A DNA stretch of 64,000 nucleotides from CAVXFS01 sp963761115 (GTDB lineage: Bacteria > Pseudomonadota > Gammaproteobacteria > Burkholderiales > Gallionellaceae), in NCBI GenBank assembly GCA_963761115.1, contig CAVXFS010000005.1:1178001-1242000 (forward strand), in the 5' to 3' direction. Shown here piece after piece: positions 1 to 8,497 of the stretch (its first letter is position 1; every line of letters begins with the position of its first letter). Below the pieces are notes generated by a model. That model saw nothing but the letters and a program-made list of their open reading frames with translations, was not told the origin of the DNA and ran no database searches. The position numbers were made by a program, and so were the translations under genes.

Positions 1-188
1 TCGGACGTTTCGCTACATCGGGATTGTTCATTCTCAATGCGGTGGCGGCCTTTTCCTTCGCTGACCTGAGCGATGCCGGTCGCTACCAGCATCTATGCTG
101 GGGGTTGATGCTCGCCGTGCTGCTGATGATCAGCCGCTGGCAGTGGTCGGCGGATGCCTGGCTGGAAAAACGGCTCAAGTCATCATAG
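1..188 (+). CDS. C-terminal end of a membrane protein (partial)
   Basis: An open frame enters the window at base 3 and ends at the TAG at 186-188, giving 61 residues with no start inside the window. The stretch has two hydrophobic segments separated by a short polar loop and ends in a basic tail (EKRLKSS), as expected for the cytoplasmic end of a polytopic inner-membrane protein. I do not recognise the family. The next gene is on the same strand about 100 bp downstream. Confidence 0.55.
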   Translation, partial: GRFATSGLFILNAVAAFSFADLSDAGRYQHLCWGLMLAVLLMISRWQWSADAWLEKRLKSS

Positions 189-293
189 ACGGGTTATGGC
201 ATGGTCCTGTCATGGCATAATGACAACCTGCCGTGGGTAACCCGATCGATATTTCATCCCGGCAAGCCGAATAACGCCGGAATATTTCCCCTG

Positions 294-626
294 ATGACTG
301 CTGAATATCCAGACAAGACCTGTGAGATCACGCGGCTGGTGACTCATCCAAAACTGGTGGCCGCAACCCTGGCCGGCTCAAAGACGCAACAGCGACGCGA
401 CGGCCTGTACGCTTATCCGGGCGAGATCTTCGAACTGGAAGGCATCCCGTTCGAGGTGACTGCTGTCGTGCGCGAGCGCCTGGGGAATATGACCGATGTC
501 GAAGCGCGTGCTGAAGGTTACCCCGACCTGGAAACCTACAAGCGCATTATCCTGGCCATGCATGCGAACATGAACTGGAATGAAGATGCGCTGGTATGGG
601 TGCATACGTTCAAGCGCAAGGAGTGA
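294..626 (+). CDS. ASCH domain protein
   Basis: A 110-residue protein that looks like a stand-alone ASCH (PUA-like) domain, a fold associated with RNA binding or nucleoside hydrolysis. The N-terminal stretch with paired Gln and Arg residues (SKTQQRRDGLYAYPGE) followed by beta-rich 'FELEGIPFEVTAVVRERLGNMTDVEARAEGY' blocks is typical. The frame is open from an ATG at 201, but homology-like sequence begins only after the ATG at 294, so I chose that start; neither has a convincing ribosome site. The precise substrate cannot be told from sequence. Confidence 0.7.
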   Translation: MTAEYPDKTCEITRLVTHPKLVAATLAGSKTQQRRDGLYAYPGEIFELEGIPFEVTAVVRERLGNMTDVEARAEGYPDLETYKRIILAMHANMNWNEDALVWVHTFKRKE

Positions 627-683
627 GGGCCGATCCCGGAACATCGGTCCCCGATAAACTTATCCGTACAGGAGATCCATAAC

Positions 684-974
684 ATGAGCAATCAGCGCAC
701 CCTCATTACAACTGCCGTCACCAGCCTGTTCCTGCTCGGCATCACCACGGCAGCAACCTCCGCCCATGCCGCCGACGAGGAGAAATGTTACGGCATCGCC
801 AAGGCAGGCGAGAATGCCTGCAACAGCAATCCGGCCATGCATTCCTGCGCCGGGCATTCGAAAGTGAGCAACGACCCGAATGACTTCATCCCGGTTCCGC
901 AAGGCACCTGCCTGAAGGTCGGCGGCTCGCTGGAGCCGGCGAAGGATGACGCCGCATCCGGCGCCAAGACTTAG
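684..974 (+). CDS. DUF2282 bufferin-type (BufA1-like) peptide precursor
   Basis: A 96-residue secreted peptide. Residues 1-30 form a classical Sec signal ending in AHA. The mature part carries four cysteines (EKC, NAC, HSC, GTC) with the conserved 'CYGIAKAGENAC' block and the 'PQGTC' motif of the DUF2282 family. Members of that family studied in Caulobacter are copper-sequestering bufferins whose cysteines are modified by BufB (DUF692) and BufC. An AGGAG site lies 9 bp before the ATG. No bufB or bufC partner lies downstream; the next gene is a c-di-GMP phosphodiesterase. It is either an orphan precursor or its partners lie outside the window. Confidence 0.85.
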   Translation: MSNQRTLITTAVTSLFLLGITTAATSAHAADEEKCYGIAKAGENACNSNPAMHSCAGHSKVSNDPNDFIPVPQGTCLKVGGSLEPAKDDAASGAKT

Positions 975-1126
975 CCGGCATCTATCCCCAGCACCGCATC
1001 TGCCCTTTCCCCGTACCGGAGCAGGGGCATTGGGTCGAATGATCGATCCGGGGTAAAGTTATACTTTGCCTCCGTCATGCAGCAGCGCACGAAACCAATG
1101 ATAACGATCGACAGGAAGGACCGGTA

Positions 1127-3376
1127 ATGCTTCAACGCAGGATATGGTGGGCGTTTCTGCTCGTGCTGGCGGTGGGTGTTGCAGTGTCCGCGCGCATCGT
1201 TTCCCTCGGCGATTCGGTGCAGGCCGTGAACCGGATGTTCATCGCCGAAAAGCTGCCGCTGTCGCAGCGCATCGGCGAATTGCGCGGCGCCATCGCTGAT
1301 GAAGAACGCCTGCTGTACGAATACTATTCCTACACCTCGACCCGCGACGCATTCTTGGCGCAACGCATCCAGAACCATGCGCTGCTCGATGGCATCGTCA
1401 GGCAGCTGGACAAGGATGCCGACTCGCGCGAGCAGATGGCCGAGTTGCGCACGCGGCTCGCCGAGCTCGACCAGCTGGCCGATACGTTGTCCGCCACGCT
1501 CGGCAGCAAGGTCGTGAACTGGGACCTGGCCCGTGCCGTGCTGGCGCAGGTCAAGCCCAAGGTGCGGCAGATCGAGAAGACGCTGTCCGACATGTCCATC
1601 GCCAACCGCCAGGCGGTGGACGAACTCGGCAAGGATTCGCAGAACAGCGTCTCCACCATGGTGCTGTGGGTGGTCGGCTTTTCGGTGCTGATCTTCGGCG
1701 TCGCATTCTTCGTCGGCTACTACGTCGTCGCCATCATCCGCGAGGGACTGGAGCGGCGCCGCCTGGCGATGTTCGCCGAGCGCGACCCGAACCCGGTGTT
1801 GCGCCTGGGCGCGAGCGGCGAAGTGCTGTTTGCCAATCCGGCGACAGCCGAGTTGCTGGCGCAGCTGAACCTTGGCCCGATGCAGGCCGCGCAATTGCTG
1901 CCCGCCGACATGCAGCAGCACCTGGACCTGACCCGCGCGGCACCGGCTTCGAGCACGCGCTTCGAATATGTGCATGGCAACCATGCGCTCGAATGCACCG
2001 TCGCTTACCTGGCGGATTTTTCCGAGTTCCACGTCTATCTCAGGGAAGTGACCGACCGCAAACAGGCCGAGGACAAGCTGGCCTACCAGGCGTATTTCGA
2101 CCCTGCGACCAGGCTGCCCAATCAATACCGCCTGCGCGAAGAATTGACCACCGCACTGCGGCAGCAGCGCGTAGGCACCGTGATGATGATCGTGGCCGAC
2201 CGCGAGCAGGAGATCTTCGAGAGCTTCGGCGCGGTCGAGACCGAACGCTGGCTGGTCAAGGTCGCCTCGCGCCTGAGTGACGGCATCAACGCCGATGAAG
2301 AGACGCTATACCGCTTCGGCAGCAATGCCTTCGTGCTGGTGTGCTGGCCCGGCGACCTGGCCGGTGCAAAGTTGCGCGCCGTGCAGTTGCTCAGCACTGC
2401 CCAGCAGCCGTTGCATGTCGAACGGCGCGAGCTGTTCTCCACGCTGTCGATCGGTGCTTCGCTGATGGAGGTCGATCTCGAAAACGATGCCGCCGCCATG
2501 GCGGAAGCCCAGGTGCAGCAGGCCGCATCCGCCTGCAATCGCGTGCGCCGCGCGGGCGGCAATGATTTTGCGATCTATGACGAGGCGATGGGTCTTGCCG
2601 CCGCGAAGACACTGCGCCTGGTCACCGATATGCAGCACGCGGTGGAAAATAACGAATTGCGCCTGCATTACCAGCCCAAGACGGATGCAGCGAGCGGGCG
2701 CCCGACCGGCATGGAAGCGCTGGTGCGCTGGATCCACCCGCAGCGCGGCATGATCTCCCCGGCGGAATTCATCCCGGTCGCCGAGGATACCGGCATGATC
2801 GTCGCGATCGGTCGCTGGGTGTTGCGTGAGGCGTGCCGGCAGAATACGGAATGGCAACTGGCCGGACTGCCGCCGCTGCGGGTGGCGGTCAATCTTTCCG
2901 CCCGGCAGTTCCGGTCCGGCACGCTGCTGGACGAGATCGAAGTGGTGCTTGCTGAAACCGGCCTTCCTGCCAGCATGCTGGAACTGGAGATCACCGAAAG
3001 CATGGTGATGGAGGACCCGGAACGCGTGATCAAGCTGCTGGAAAAGATCCGCAACCTCGGCATCCACCTGTCGCTGGACGATTTCGGCACCGGCCATTCC
3101 TCGCTGGCCTATCTCAAGCGTTTCCCGATCGACAGCGTGAAGATCGACCGCGCCTTCATCAAGGACATCCCCGGCAACGCCGACGACGTAGCGATCGCCC
3201 GCACCATCGTCGCGATGGCAAAGTCGCTCGGCCTGACCACCGTGGCCGAAGGCGTCGAGACCGCCGAACAACTCGAACTGCTCAAATCCATGGGTTGCGA
3301 CCAGATCCAGGGCTTTTTCTTCAGCCGTCCGTTGCCGGCGGATGATTTCATGGCGTATTACCGGGCGCAGCTTTGA
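1127..3376 (+). CDS. membrane sensor with PAS, degenerate GGDEF and EAL domains
   Basis: A 749-residue inner-membrane signalling protein. A transmembrane helix at residues 5-25 and a second at about 177-203 enclose a helical periplasmic sensor region. A PAS-like segment (about 215-305), a GGDEF domain (about 325-480) and an EAL domain (about 500-745) follow. The GGDEF signature is replaced by FGSNAF, so cyclase activity is unlikely. The EAL domain keeps MEALVRW (E530), EITES, DDFGTG and VAEGVET, so c-di-GMP hydrolysis is likely. AGGAAGG precedes the ATG. The degenerate GGDEF may serve as a GTP-sensing module, as in other such fusions; that is inference. A repeat cluster follows directly. Confidence 0.93.
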   Translation: MLQRRIWWAFLLVLAVGVAVSARIVSLGDSVQAVNRMFIAEKLPLSQRIGELRGAIADEERLLYEYYSYTSTRDAFLAQRIQNHALLDGIVRQLDKDADSREQMAELRTRLAELDQLADTLSATLGSKVVNWDLARAVLAQVKPKVRQIEKTLSDMSIANRQAVDELGKDSQNSVSTMVLWVVGFSVLIFGVAFFVGYYVVAIIREGLERRRLAMFAERDPNPVLRLGASGEVLFANPATAELLAQLNLGPMQAAQLLPADMQQHLDLTRAAPASSTRFEYVHGNHALECTVAYLADFSEFHVYLREVTDRKQAEDKLAYQAYFDPATRLPNQYRLREELTTALRQQRVGTVMMIVADREQEIFESFGAVETERWLVKVASRLSDGINADEETLYRFGSNAFVLVCWPGDLAGAKLRAVQLLSTAQQPLHVERRELFSTLSIGASLMEVDLENDAAAMAEAQVQQAASACNRVRRAGGNDFAIYDEAMGLAAAKTLRLVTDMQHAVENNELRLHYQPKTDAASGRPTGMEALVRWIHPQRGMISPAEFIPVAEDTGMIVAIGRWVLREACRQNTEWQLAGLPPLRVAVNLSARQFRSGTLLDEIEVVLAETGLPASMLELEITESMVMEDPERVIKLLEKIRNLGIHLSLDDFGTGHSSLAYLKRFPIDSVKIDRAFIKDIPGNADDVAIARTIVAMAKSLGLTTVAEGVETAEQLELLKSMGCDQIQGFFFSRPLPADDFMAYYRAQL

Positions 3377-3384
3377 GATGAAAC

Positions 3385-3512
3385 TCCTTCCCCCTGTAAG
3401 GGGGAAGGCTGGGATGGGGGTGGGAGCGTTGCGCTTGGTGGTGAGATTGAGATGCCCACTTCGATCCACCGCCCACCCCCTCCCTAACCCTCCCCCTCAT
3501 GGGGGAGGGGAC
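3385..3512. repeat. REPIN-like repeat cluster 1
   Basis: Two C/G-rich hairpins face each other across about 65 bp: CTTCCCCC-TGTAA-GGGGGAAG then GGGATGGGGGTGGG, and at the other end CCCTCCCTAACCCTCCCCC-TCAT-GGGGGAGG. The whole forms one large imperfect inverted repeat. It fills most of the gap between the phosphodiesterase and msrB genes. Confidence 0.9.
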
Positions 3513-3614
3513 CCATGCTATGCCGATGTAACCATTTTCCTATCCCGCCCGAATCAATTGGTACCAGGGCAGTCATATGGTTTCAATATTCATAATTTTG
3601 CGGGAAGGACGAAC

Positions 3615-4103
3615 ATGGACAGACGCACATTCATCAAACTGGCAGCAGGCGGAACCGGCATCCTGCTGTTTCCCGGAATTGCCCTGCCGGCATTCGCGGC
3701 CGAGCACATCGAGAAACTCACCCGGACCAATGCCGAGTGGGAAAAACTGCTCACCTCCGAGCAATACAACATCCTGCGCGAGGAGGGCACCGAGTACCCT
3801 TTCTCCAGCCCGCTCAATCACGAGAAGCGCAGCGGCATGTTCGTCTGCGTCGCCTGTGCGCTGCCCTTGTTCCCGTCCAAATTCAAGTACGACAGTGGCA
3901 CCGGCTGGCCCAGCTTCTTCGACGTCCTGCCCGACCACATCGAGACCCGCAAAGATGTATCACTGTTCATCCCGCGCACCGAATACCACTGCGCGCGCTG
4001 CGGCGGCCATCACGGTCACGTATTCGAGGACGGCCCCAAGCCTACCGGCCTGCGCTACTGCAACAACGGTGTAGCACTGCGCTTCATTCCGGATGCGGGG
4101 TAA
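3615..4103 (+). CDS. msrB: Tat-exported peptide-methionine (R)-S-oxide reductase
   Basis: MsrB reduces methionine-R-sulfoxide in proteins. The 162-residue product starts with a twin-arginine signal (MDRRTFIKLAAGG, hydrophobic core, cleavage near AFA), so it should act in the periplasm. The catalytic domain is complete: two CxxC zinc motifs (CVAC and CARC), the GTGWPSF block and the resolving/catalytic RYCNNGVALRF motif with its cysteine. The start at 3615 was chosen because GGAAGG lies just upstream and the Tat signal begins there; the longer open frame only reads through the repeat cluster. The next gene, a DsbD/DipZ-type thiol transporter, is the obvious electron donor. Confidence 0.94.
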   Translation: MDRRTFIKLAAGGTGILLFPGIALPAFAAEHIEKLTRTNAEWEKLLTSEQYNILREEGTEYPFSSPLNHEKRSGMFVCVACALPLFPSKFKYDSGTGWPSFFDVLPDHIETRKDVSLFIPRTEYHCARCGGHHGHVFEDGPKPTGLRYCNNGVALRFIPDAG

Positions 4104-4159
4104 TCATGAGACTTGATGACGTCTGCATCATTGCTGGACGTGGCATGGTCGCAATCCAG

Positions 4160-4262
4160 TTCCCTCCCCCTTGCAGGGGGAGGGCTAGGGTGGGGGTAGA
4201 GACTTCACCCACTTTCCACCGCCGCACCCCCATCCTGACCTTCCCCCTCCTGGGGGAAGGAA
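4160..4262. repeat. REPIN-like repeat cluster 2
   Basis: Hairpin CCCTCCCCC-TTGCA-GGGGGAGGG with GGTGGGGGTAGA, then about 25 bp of spacer and the inverted partner CACCCCCATCCTGACCTTCCCCC-TCCT-GGGGGAAGG. It lies between msrB and dipZ. Confidence 0.9.
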
Positions 4263-4310
4263 CATGCCTTCCGATCGACGATTCTGGTCTGATGAAGATT
4301 GGAAACAGGC

Positions 4311-5957
4311 ATGAACACCCTCGACATCGGACTCGCTTTCCTCGAAGGCCTCGCGCTGATCGTTTCGCCCTGCATCCTGCCGGTGCTGCCGCTGGTGCTG
4401 GCGGCCTCGGTCGACGGCGGCAAGCGCCGGCCTTACGGCATCATCATCGGCTTCGTTATCGCCTTTGCCATTTTCGCCATCGCGGCGCGCAAGATCGTCG
4501 CGCTGCTCGGTATCGACCTCGACATCATCAAGGACGTGTCGCTGGTGTTGCTGGCCTTGTTCGGGCTGGTGTTGCTGTCGAGCTGGCTGTCGAACAAATT
4601 CAGCGCAATGACCCAGGGACTGGCGAACTACGGCAACCGCCTGGCCGGAACCGGTGGTAGCGGACTCGGCAGCGGCATCGCCATCGGCGCGTTGATCGGG
4701 CTGGTGTGGACGCCGTGCGCCGGGCCGATCCTGGCCGCCGTGCTGGTGCAGGTGATCCGCCAGGAGAGCGACTTTGCCGGCAACCTCGTTATCGTTTCAT
4801 TCGCCATCGGCGCAGGCGTGCCGATGCTCATCATCGCCTTGACCGGGAGAAAGATCATGAACAAGCTGGGCTTCCTCACACACCATGCCGAAGCGGTGCG
4901 CCGCGCCTTCGGCGTGTTGATCCTCGCGTCCGTCGCCTTCATCGCTTCCGGCGTCGACGCGCAATCGCTGTTCTCTGCGCCGAAGAACACCGCCGCGCCG
5001 AGCAACGAACTGGTACTGGAAGACGGCCTGTCCAAGCCCTACGACGCGCCGCAATTCGCCGGCATCGAAGCCTGGCTCAACTCGCAGCCGCTGACCATGC
5101 AGAGCCTCAAAGGCAAGGTCGTGCTGATCGATTTCTGGACCTATTCCTGCATCAACTGCGTGCGCACGCTGCCCTACATCACCGACTGGGACCGCAAGTA
5201 CCGCGACAAGGGTCTGGTCATCGTCGGCGTGCATGCGCCGGAATTCGAATTCGAGAAGAACATCGGCAACGTCAAGGCCGCCATCGCGCAGCACAACATC
5301 GAATATCCGGTCGCGCTCGACAACAAACTCTCCACCTGGGTGAATTTCCAGAACCGCTACTGGCCCGCGCACTACCTGATCGACCGCGACGGCAAGGTGG
5401 TCTACACCCACTTCGGCGAAGGCAAGTATGACGTGACCGAAAACAACATCCGCTACCTGCTCGGCTTGCAAGGGCAGGGCGCGATGGTGCAGACCGATGC
5501 GCCGTCATTCACCGCCGACCAGACGCCGGAGACCTACCTCGGCTATGGCCGCGCCGAACACTTCGGCGGCAAGAAGGCGGTGACGCAGAATGCAGTCAGC
5601 AGCTACGAGTTTCCCCCTTTCCTGGCCGAGAACCAATGGGCGCTGAAAGGCAAATGGAAAGTGGAATCGGAAAAGATCATCTCGGGCGAGAAGGGCGCTG
5701 CGCTCAGGCTGAACTTCAAATCGCGCCGGGTGTTCCTCGTGCTCGGCAGCGCCAGCGGCAAGCCGGTGGAAGTCACGCTCACGCTGAACGGCGAAGCCGT
5801 CGGCGGCAGCGCCGGCAAGGATGCGCCAAACGGCACGCTCAACATCGGCCGCAACACGCTATACGAACTGATCGACCAGCAGACCCCGAAGAACAGCCTG
5901 CTCGAGCTCCGCTCGGATGATCCGGGGCTGGAAGCGTATGCGTTCACCTTCGGATGA
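4311..5957 (+). CDS. dipZ: DipZ-type thiol-disulfide transporter (CcdA + thioredoxin + CBM-like)
   Basis: A 548-residue protein that should carry electrons from cytoplasmic thioredoxin across the inner membrane. Residues 1-210 are a CcdA/DsbD-beta transporter with six membrane helices and the paired cysteines in SPCILPVLP and WTPCAGP. Residues 250-390 are a periplasmic thioredoxin-like domain with active site CINC followed by VRTLPYITDW. Residues 430-548 are the beta-rich C-terminal domain found in mycobacterial DipZ. The ATG at 4311 has GGAAA upstream and matches the start of the first helix. It is separated from the exported MsrB only by a repeat, which suggests that it feeds that enzyme. 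Confidence 0.9.
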   Translation: MNTLDIGLAFLEGLALIVSPCILPVLPLVLAASVDGGKRRPYGIIIGFVIAFAIFAIAARKIVALLGIDLDIIKDVSLVLLALFGLVLLSSWLSNKFSAMTQGLANYGNRLAGTGGSGLGSGIAIGALIGLVWTPCAGPILAAVLVQVIRQESDFAGNLVIVSFAIGAGVPMLIIALTGRKIMNKLGFLTHHAEAVRRAFGVLILASVAFIASGVDAQSLFSAPKNTAAPSNELVLEDGLSKPYDAPQFAGIEAWLNSQPLTMQSLKGKVVLIDFWTYSCINCVRTLPYITDWDRKYRDKGLVIVGVHAPEFEFEKNIGNVKAAIAQHNIEYPVALDNKLSTWVNFQNRYWPAHYLIDRDGKVVYTHFGEGKYDVTENNIRYLLGLQGQGAMVQTDAPSFTADQTPETYLGYGRAEHFGGKKAVTQNAVSSYEFPPFLAENQWALKGKWKVESEKIISGEKGAALRLNFKSRRVFLVLGSASGKPVEVTLTLNGEAVGGSAGKDAPNGTLNIGRNTLYELIDQQTPKNSLLELRSDDPGLEAYAFTFG

Positions 5958-5964
5958 CCTCAAA

Positions 5965-6393
5965 GTCCCCGGTCCCTGTAAGGGGGCGGGTTAGGGAGGG
6001 GGTGGGAGCGTCGAGTGATGCGTAGGTTTGAAGTGACTTGAACGTCCTACCCCCATCCCAGTTGCCCCCTCGCTTCGCTCTCCCCCTCTTAAAGGGGGAA
6101 GGAGTTGAAGTCCCCGCCCCCTGTAAGGGGGAGGGTTAGGGAGGGGGTGGGAGCGTCGAGTAATGCGAAGGCTTGAGGTGAATTGAAGGTCCTGCCCCCA
6201 TCCCACGGCCCCCTCGCTTCGCTCTCCCCCACTTAAAGGGGGAAGGAGCCAAAGTCCCCGCCCCCTGTAAGGGGGAGGGTTAGGGAGGGGGTGGGAACGT
6301 CGAGTGATGTGTAGGTTTGAAGTGACTTGCAGTCCTACCCCCATCCCAGTTGCCCCCTCGCTTCGCTCTCCCCCACTGCAAGGGGGAAGGAGC
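5965..6393. repeat. REPIN-like repeat cluster 3 (about three units)
   Basis: The 443-bp gap between dipZ and corA is almost wholly repeat. At least three head-to-tail units carry the CCCCC-TGTAA-GGGGG hairpin and the longer variant 'GCCCCCTCGCTTCGCTCTCCCCC', with near-identical spacers containing GTCGAGTGATGCGTAGG or a variant. No gene is visible here. Confidence 0.92.
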
Positions 6394-6400
6394 TACCCCA

Positions 6401-7474
6401 TCACTGCTTCCCCAGCCACTGCCTCCGCCAGAATATCAACCCCATCGTGATCGCGATCGCCGCCATCATCCCCATCGCGAACCAGAATCCATCCGCGTCC
6501 TGCAACATCGGCATCACCTTGAAGTTCATGCCGAAGATACCGGCGATCAGCGTAGCCGGCATGAACAGCATCGCCACCACAGTCAGCGCGCGCACCTCCA
6601 TGTTGACCCGGTTGCTCATGCTCGACAGATAGGTGTCCAGCATGCCGGCCAGCAGGTCACGCACCGACTCCAGCGATTCGACCAGGTGCACGGTGTGATC
6701 GTACACGTCGCGCAGGTAGGGAATGGTTGCGTGCTGGAAGAAGCCGCCATCATTGCGGATCAGCGCGTTGACGACTTCGCGCAACGGCCAGATCGCGCGG
6801 CGCAGATCCATGGTCTCGCGCTTGAGTTTGTGGATGCCCTGCAACATCGATGCCGTGGGCTTGCGCAATAGATCATCTTCCAGCACATCGCAGTCATCGC
6901 CGATCTGTTCCAGCACGATGAAATAACGGTCGACGATGATGTCCAGCAGCGAATAGGCGAGATAATCCGCGCCGAACTTGCGCGCGACACCCTTGTCCGC
7001 GCGCAGCCGCTCGCGCACCGGATCGAACGAACCGGTCTTGCGCTCCTGAAAAGTCAGCACGAAATTGTGTCCGAGTATCAGGCTGATCTGCTCCGAACTG
7101 ATCGCCATCGTCGCCTTGTCGTAGCTGAAGCAATGCGCCACGAAATACAGATAACCCTCATAGCTGTCCAGCTTGGAACGCTGGTCGGTATTGAGGATGT
7201 CCTCCAGCACCAACGGATGCAGGTTGAACGCGCGCCCGACCTCAGTCATCAGCGTCGGGTCATGCAGTCCGTAAAGATTCAGCCACAGTGTTTCATGCTC
7301 TCCCAGGTGCAAGTCCATCTCGGAAAGATTGCTTGCACTTTTTTCGACGAGTTGCGTACCGTCATAGCGCATCAGCGAAAACTCCGCATGCGCGGTCTTC
7401 ACCTCGCCGACATGCACCAGCGAGCCTGGCGGCAGGCCGATCTTTTTCGTACGGGAACGACGGAATTTGCTCAT
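6401..7474 (-). CDS. corA: CorA-family magnesium/cobalt channel
   Basis: A 357-residue CorA channel for divalent cations, working as an inner-membrane pentamer. The N-terminal two thirds is the soluble alpha/beta domain followed by the long stalk helix. Two C-terminal helices follow, with the GMNF selectivity signature at the end of the first (LIAGIFGMNFKVMP) and a basic end (FWRRQWLGKQ). The length is normal for the family and the frame is intact. It stands alone between two repeat clusters, transcribed towards dipZ. Mg2+ against Co2+ or Ni2+ preference cannot be told from sequence. Confidence 0.95.
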   Translation of the reverse strand: MSKFRRSRTKKIGLPPGSLVHVGEVKTAHAEFSLMRYDGTQLVEKSASNLSEMDLHLGEHETLWLNLYGLHDPTLMTEVGRAFNLHPLVLEDILNTDQRSKLDSYEGYLYFVAHCFSYDKATMAISSEQISLILGHNFVLTFQERKTGSFDPVRERLRADKGVARKFGADYLAYSLLDIIVDRYFIVLEQIGDDCDVLEDDLLRKPTASMLQGIHKLKRETMDLRRAIWPLREVVNALIRNDGGFFQHATIPYLRDVYDHTVHLVESLESVRDLLAGMLDTYLSSMSNRVNMEVRALTVVAMLFMPATLIAGIFGMNFKVMPMLQDADGFWFAMGMMAAIAITMGLIFWRRQWLGKQ

Positions 7475-7519
7475 GGGAGAAAGTCTACTGCAGAATTCGA
7501 TGGACTGATACTTCTTGCA

Positions 7520-7690
7520 TCTTGCAAGGGGAGGGGGCTTAAACTCCTTCCCCCTTTAAGGGGGAAGGCCGGGATGGGGGTAGGACCTTCACTTCACCTC
7601 TAACCTTGGCATTACTCAACGCTCCCACCCCCTCCCTAACCCTCCCCCTTACAGGGGGCGGGGACTTTGACTCTTTCTCACTTACAGGGG
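7520..7690. repeat. REPIN-like repeat cluster 4
   Basis: CTTCCCCC-TTTAA-GGGGGAAGGCCGGGATGGGGGTAGG, a spacer of about 45 bp, then CCCACCCCCTCCCTAACCCTCCCCC-TTACA-GGGGG. Shorter half-units (CTTGCAAGGGGAGGGGG; CTTACAGGGG) lie on both sides. Occupies the spacer between corA and the ORF6N gene. Confidence 0.88.
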
Positions 7691-7785
7691 AATGGCAATA
7701 CTCTATCTGTCTTGATTGACAGGTTATGCCCTTGGAAGCGACTCCGTAATATTCGCGAATCACGTTCATTTCAAAGGGTCTGATC

Positions 7786-8331
7786 ATGACAAGCAAGAAA
7801 GCACTTGTTGCAATCGAAGATATCGAGGCAAGAATCCTGAATCTTCGCGGGCAGAAAGTCATGCTGGATGCCGACCTGGCAGAACTTTACGGAGTGGAAA
7901 CCAAAGTGCTGAATCAGGCAGTCAAGCGGAATACAGATCGATTTCCTGAAGATTTCATGATCCAGCTTACCCCGGAAGAATTCGCCAACTTGAGGTCACA
8001 AATTGTGACCTCAAGTGGTGCAACGGGCCATGGTGGGTTGAGGTATAGACCTTTTGCCTTCACCGAACATGGCGCCCTGATGCTGGGCAACGTGCTTAAA
8101 TCGACGCGTGCGGTCGAGGTAAGTCTGCTGGTGGTACGCACCTTCGTCCGTCTGCGCGAACTGGTTTCCACCCACAAGGAGCTTTCCGGCAAGCTCGACG
8201 AACTTGAGCGCAAGGTCTCCAGCCACGACCAGGCGATCGCTGACTTGATCCATGCCATCCGCGAACTGATGAAGCCGCCCGCCTCGAAGAAGAAACGTCC
8301 GATCGGATTCGCGCAGTGGAAAGAAAAGTGA
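7786..8331 (+). CDS. ORF6N domain DNA-binding protein (copy 1)
   Basis: A 181-residue protein with an N-terminal ORF6N domain (residues 8-95: IEARILNLRGQKVMLDADLAELYGVET, NRFPEDF-type block, FTEHGALM), a family of phage- and island-borne DNA-binding proteins. The C-terminal part is a coiled coil (LDELERKVSSHDQAIADLIHAIRELM) and a basic tail. The coding sequence contains a perfect 29-bp palindrome at 7988-8016, which encodes LRSQIVTS. A second ORF6N gene with the same feature lies at 59740. Function in the cell is unknown. Confidence 0.88.
   Translation: MTSKKALVAIEDIEARILNLRGQKVMLDADLAELYGVETKVLNQAVKRNTDRFPEDFMIQLTPEEFANLRSQIVTSSGATGHGGLRYRPFAFTEHGALMLGNVLKSTRAVEVSLLVVRTFVRLRELVSTHKELSGKLDELERKVSSHDQAIADLIHAIRELMKPPASKKKRPIGFAQWKEK
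7988..8016. promoter_or_regulatory. perfect palindrome inside the ORF6N gene
   Basis: Arms ACTTGAGGTCACAA and TTGTGACCTCAAGT around a single A, with no mismatch. The same core (GGTCRCAA-n-TTGYGACC) recurs at 57324, 59674 and 59944. It is part of the coding sequence here; a binding-site role is inference. Confidence 0.6.
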
Positions 8332-8497
8332 TGCTATTTGTTGCGTGATCGCGCCGGTCTGCCATGAACCCTTCCCGAACCGGGGCCAATGTATTCCCAC
8401 ATGCGCCGGAATATCGGACAATGCATCATCATTTCGATGCGGCCTGACAATCACGCCCGGCTACACTTGCACAACCAGGAAGAATGGTTAACCCACG

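Noticed and set aside
971..2125. Long minus-strand frame (384 codons) opposite the phosphodiesterase gene
   Set aside because: Antisense shadow of a GC-rich coding region; the plus strand has EAL and PAS motifs.
5965..6393. Tandem repeats as a CRISPR array
   Set aside because: Units are hairpins in inverted pairs with similar spacers, of irregular length, and occur all over the window; no cas gene is present.
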